Below, one piece after another: positions 5,440 to 7,256 of a DNA stretch of 7,256 bases. The stretch is from Cohaesibacteraceae bacterium. Lineage in GTDB: Bacteria; Pseudomonadota; Alphaproteobacteria; Rhizobiales; Cohaesibacteraceae. The notes below the pieces were generated by a model. It saw only the letters and a list, made by a program, of their open reading frames with translations. It had not been told where the DNA came from and searched no databases. Within the stretch, counting starts at the first letter, position 1, and each line of letters opens with the position of its first letter. Location of the stretch: contig JAESRR010000162.1 of the NCBI GenBank assembly GCA_016764535.1, forward strand, positions 13,675-20,930, given 5' to 3'. The position numbers and the translations under genes are program-made.

Positions 5440-6594
5440 CTAGGGCATTGTTACCGGACCAAGGTCCTTTGCCCTGTTTTTCAAACTGCGCGATATGACA
5501 ACACGCTGAATTTCGGTGGTACCATCCACAATTTTGAGCATTTGAGCCAGACGGGATAACCGATCCATCTGGTATGGCTTGAGTAAACCATAGCCACCCA
5601 ATAACTGGGTGCAGGTCGCGGCTGCACGCAAAGCTGCGTCCGGTGCGTAAAGCTTGGCATGTGCAGCAGCGACAGGACCTTCCGGAGTTCCAACCAGACC
5701 AGCTGCCTTGCGATAGAGCAAACGACTAATTTCCAGATCATGTGCAACATCCGAAAGCATCCATTGAATGCCCTGCAGATCCAGTTCGGTTTTTCCAAAC
5801 ATATTGCGTTGAGAAGCAAAACTCAGCGCAGTATCGAGTGCGGCTTCGATAAGGCCACAACATCCTGCTGCAATCGATGTTCTTGCAATATCAATTGCCA
5901 TCAAGGCACCGCCAAGACCCTTTCCAGGTGGAAGAATTACATGGTCAGCAGGAACAGTTACCTGATCAAGATGCATATCCGACAATGGAAGGAAATTGTA
6001 GGAAGGTGTTTCGTAACGTTCCGAGAAACGCACTCCCTTAGCGTCGCGGGGAACCGCAACCATCGCAATATCACTGTGCCCGCGCTCATCGCTGGTTTTT
6101 ACAACCAACAGGAATATATCTGCTTCATTGGAAAGAGATACCCAGGCCTTGCGTCCGGTAATTGTGTAGGAGCCATCATCATTGACGACAGCACGCGTCA
6201 CCAGTGCCCCTGCGTCAGAACCGGACTGTGGTTCTGTCAGTACAAAACCGCCAAGAGCTTCACCAGATGTAAGTTTTTTCGCCCATTTCTGTTTGAAGCT
6301 ATCAGATCCAAATCCGCAAACAGCGAAACTTACAATGTTATGCATGGACAAAGTGAAAGCATAAGCACCATCACCCTTACCCAATTCTTCATATACCCGG
6401 ATGCCATCTTCAAGAGACAGCCCCTGTCCCCCGAATTCGGTCGGGCAATACAAACCCAGCAAACCCGCTTTTGCTGCCTGATCGGAAGCCGACCTTGGCC
6501 AAACGCCGACTTCATTCCAGTTATCTACAGAAGGTTTAACGACATCATCACAATGTTTGCGAGCCGCAGCCAGAATTGTTTCAATGTCAGCCAT
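5440..6594 (-). CDS. Acyl-CoA dehydrogenase
   Basis: FAD enzyme that oxidises an acyl-CoA to its trans-2-enoyl-CoA and passes electrons to ETF; cytoplasmic. At 384 residues it is full length. The N-terminal helical domain includes GLYCPTEFGGQGLS (47-60). The middle beta-domain holds signature 1, FVLTEPQSGSDAG (117-129), and the FAD-contact segment RKAWVSLS. The C-terminal helical domain has ASQRNMFGK (260-268, the conserved Arg263 and FG) and signature 2 around QLLGGYGLLKPYQMDRLSR (330-348). The canonical catalytic-base site, normally Glu in EGT, reads VDGTTEIQR with Asp357. The alternative Glu position used by isovaleryl- and long-chain enzymes reads IDIARTSIAAG, with Ala. Substrate is therefore not assignable. 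The start at 6594 has GGAG 8 nt upstream. It stands alone, with no etf or enoyl-CoA hydratase gene beside it in the window. A nearby Lrp-type regulator hints at amino-acid catabolism, which is inference only. Confidence 0.94.
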   Translation of the reverse strand: MADIETILAAARKHCDDVVKPSVDNWNEVGVWPRSASDQAAKAGLLGLYCPTEFGGQGLSLEDGIRVYEELGKGDGAYAFTLSMHNIVSFAVCGFGSDSFKQKWAKKLTSGEALGGFVLTEPQSGSDAGALVTRAVVNDDGSYTITGRKAWVSLSNEADIFLLVVKTSDERGHSDIAMVAVPRDAKGVRFSERYETPSYNFLPLSDMHLDQVTVPADHVILPPGKGLGGALMAIDIARTSIAAGCCGLIEAALDTALSFASQRNMFGKTELDLQGIQWMLSDVAHDLEISRLLYRKAAGLVGTPEGPVAAAHAKLYAPDAALRAAATCTQLLGGYGLLKPYQMDRLSRLAQMLKIVDGTTEIQRVVISRSLKNRAKDLGPVTMP

Positions 6595-6755
6595 TCAATT
6601 TTCTCCATTTAACCCGGTGAAAAATCCACTTCGGTTTTGACGGCAGACTATCCGAACACAAAATAATTCCGAGTTAGCAAAAGGGAGAACAAACTTTTGG
6701 CCAATTTTTTCCGCAGAGTTTACTTGCGTGTTCCCTAAAGTTGATCAACGAAAAA
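6595..6755. other. Intergenic region upstream of the acyl-CoA dehydrogenase
   Basis: 161 bp without a credible reading frame, lying between the galE stop and the acyl-CoA dehydrogenase start, both on the minus strand. It presumably holds the dehydrogenase promoter, but no strong -35/-10 pair stands out; TTGTTC-N18-AATTAT on the minus strand (the -10 at 6663-6668) is a poor match. Two perfect palindromes are present: GTTGATCAAC (6740-6749), just past the galE stop, and TTGGCCAA (6697-6704). No clear intrinsic terminator for galE is seen. Confidence 0.5.
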
Positions 6756-7256
6756 CTATGATTTATCCATTAAACGTCTCTCCCAGTCGAGAGCAGTTTT
6801 AACGATATGGTTCAAATCATCATGCTCGGGTTTCCACCCGGTGATGGTTTTAAGACGCGATGAATCTGCTACAAGCCGGGCCGGATCTCCTGCGCGACGC
6901 TCCACCAGCCTTACATCAAGAACTGCATTGGATTGTTTTTTTACAGCTTCCACAACATCAAGAACCGATGACCCTTTGCCGTATCCCACATTGGCGACAA
7001 AAGCTTCCTGGCCATCACGCAACGCTTTCAGAGCGCACGCATGGGCATTAACAAGATCACTGACATGAATGTAATCTCTGATACAGGTCCCGTCATCTGT
7101 TTGATAATCCGTCCCGAATACGTCGAGATGGGTGCGCATTCCCAATGCTACCTGATTGGTAACTTTTATAAGATGAGTTGCTTCAGCAGTTGATTGACCG
7201 GTTCGGCCCTGTGGGTCGGCTCCAGCGACATTAAAATAACGGAGTGCCGCATATTG
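6756..7256 (-). CDS. galE: UDP-glucose 4-epimerase, C-terminal part (5' end outside window)
   Basis: NAD+-dependent short-chain dehydrogenase that interconverts UDP-glucose and UDP-galactose, feeding galactose use and polysaccharide synthesis; cytoplasmic. The frame is open to the right edge, so 166 C-terminal residues are visible and the start is beyond base 7256. Diagnostic blocks are LRYFNVAGADPQGRTGQ at the beginning of the visible part (residues 5-21), then LDVFGTDYQTDDGT (44-57) and CIRDYIHVSDLVNAH (58-72), with GWKPEHDDLNHIV near the end. These are characteristic of bacterial GalE. The Rossmann GxxGxxG and the catalytic Y-x3-K lie outside the window, so catalytic competence cannot be checked. 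The TTG at 7145 is an internal Leu, not a start. It lies upstream of the acyl-CoA dehydrogenase on the same strand, but the 161-bp gap suggests separate transcription. Confidence 0.94.
   Translation of the reverse strand, partial: QYAALRYFNVAGADPQGRTGQSTAEATHLIKVTNQVALGMRTHLDVFGTDYQTDDGTCIRDYIHVSDLVNAHACALKALRDGQEAFVANVGYGKGSSVLDVVEAVKKQSNAVLDVRLVERRAGDPARLVADSSRLKTITGWKPEHDDLNHIVKTALDWERRLMDKS

Noticed and set aside
5659..6612. A long plus-strand open frame (317 codons) antisense to the acyl-CoA dehydrogenase
   Set aside because: It lies almost entirely within a well-supported gene on the other strand. Its translation is Cys/Ser/Thr/Arg-rich with no recognisable motif, as expected for an antisense shadow.

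Overview
This 7.3 kb window looks like chromosomal DNA from an alphaproteobacterium. The clues are a DUF6356-type small membrane protein, the style of the Cys-rich HTH regulator and the acyl-CoA dehydrogenase, and a moderate, non-extreme base composition. The lineage is inferred from recalled family distributions, not from a search. No mobile element, CRISPR array, rRNA or tRNA is visible. The window holds eight genes, two of them cut by the window edges, and intergenic gaps are short (largest about 160 bp).

Layout, left to right: (1) the C-terminal half of a glutamine-dependent NAD+ synthase (nadE, +), cut at the left edge; (2) converging on it with only 13 bp between stops, a LacI-family regulator (-); (3) upstream of that on the same strand, a 542-residue protein with an N-terminal Rieske [2Fe-2S] domain and a long C-terminal region I cannot assign; (4) divergent from it across 94 bp, a 208-residue winged-helix regulator (+) with a C-terminal Cys cluster like that of Fe-S-sensing SufR/COG2345 proteins; (5) convergent, a DUF6356-like small membrane protein (-); (6) divergent from that, an Lrp/AsnC-family regulator (+) with a good candidate sigma70-type promoter; (7) convergent across a strong hairpin, an acyl-CoA dehydrogenase (-); (8) the C-terminal half of UDP-glucose 4-epimerase (galE, -), cut at the right edge.

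Three regulators of different families lie within about 4.4 kb, each next to a single candidate target rather than a long operon. The most interesting unit is the Rieske-fusion gene and its divergent Cys-rich regulator. Their shared intergenic region carries a near-perfect inverted repeat overlapping a plausible promoter start for the Rieske gene, which suggests a small redox- or Fe-S-responsive module. The Rieske protein lacks the recognisable mononuclear-iron motif of ring-hydroxylating oxygenases but has several His residues in its C-terminal region, so it may be an undescribed oxidoreductase or electron-transfer protein. The Lrp-type regulator may act on its divergent DUF6356 neighbour and/or the acyl-CoA dehydrogenase (for example in amino-acid-derived acyl-CoA oxidation), but nothing in the sequence proves this. 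nadE and galE are housekeeping genes.
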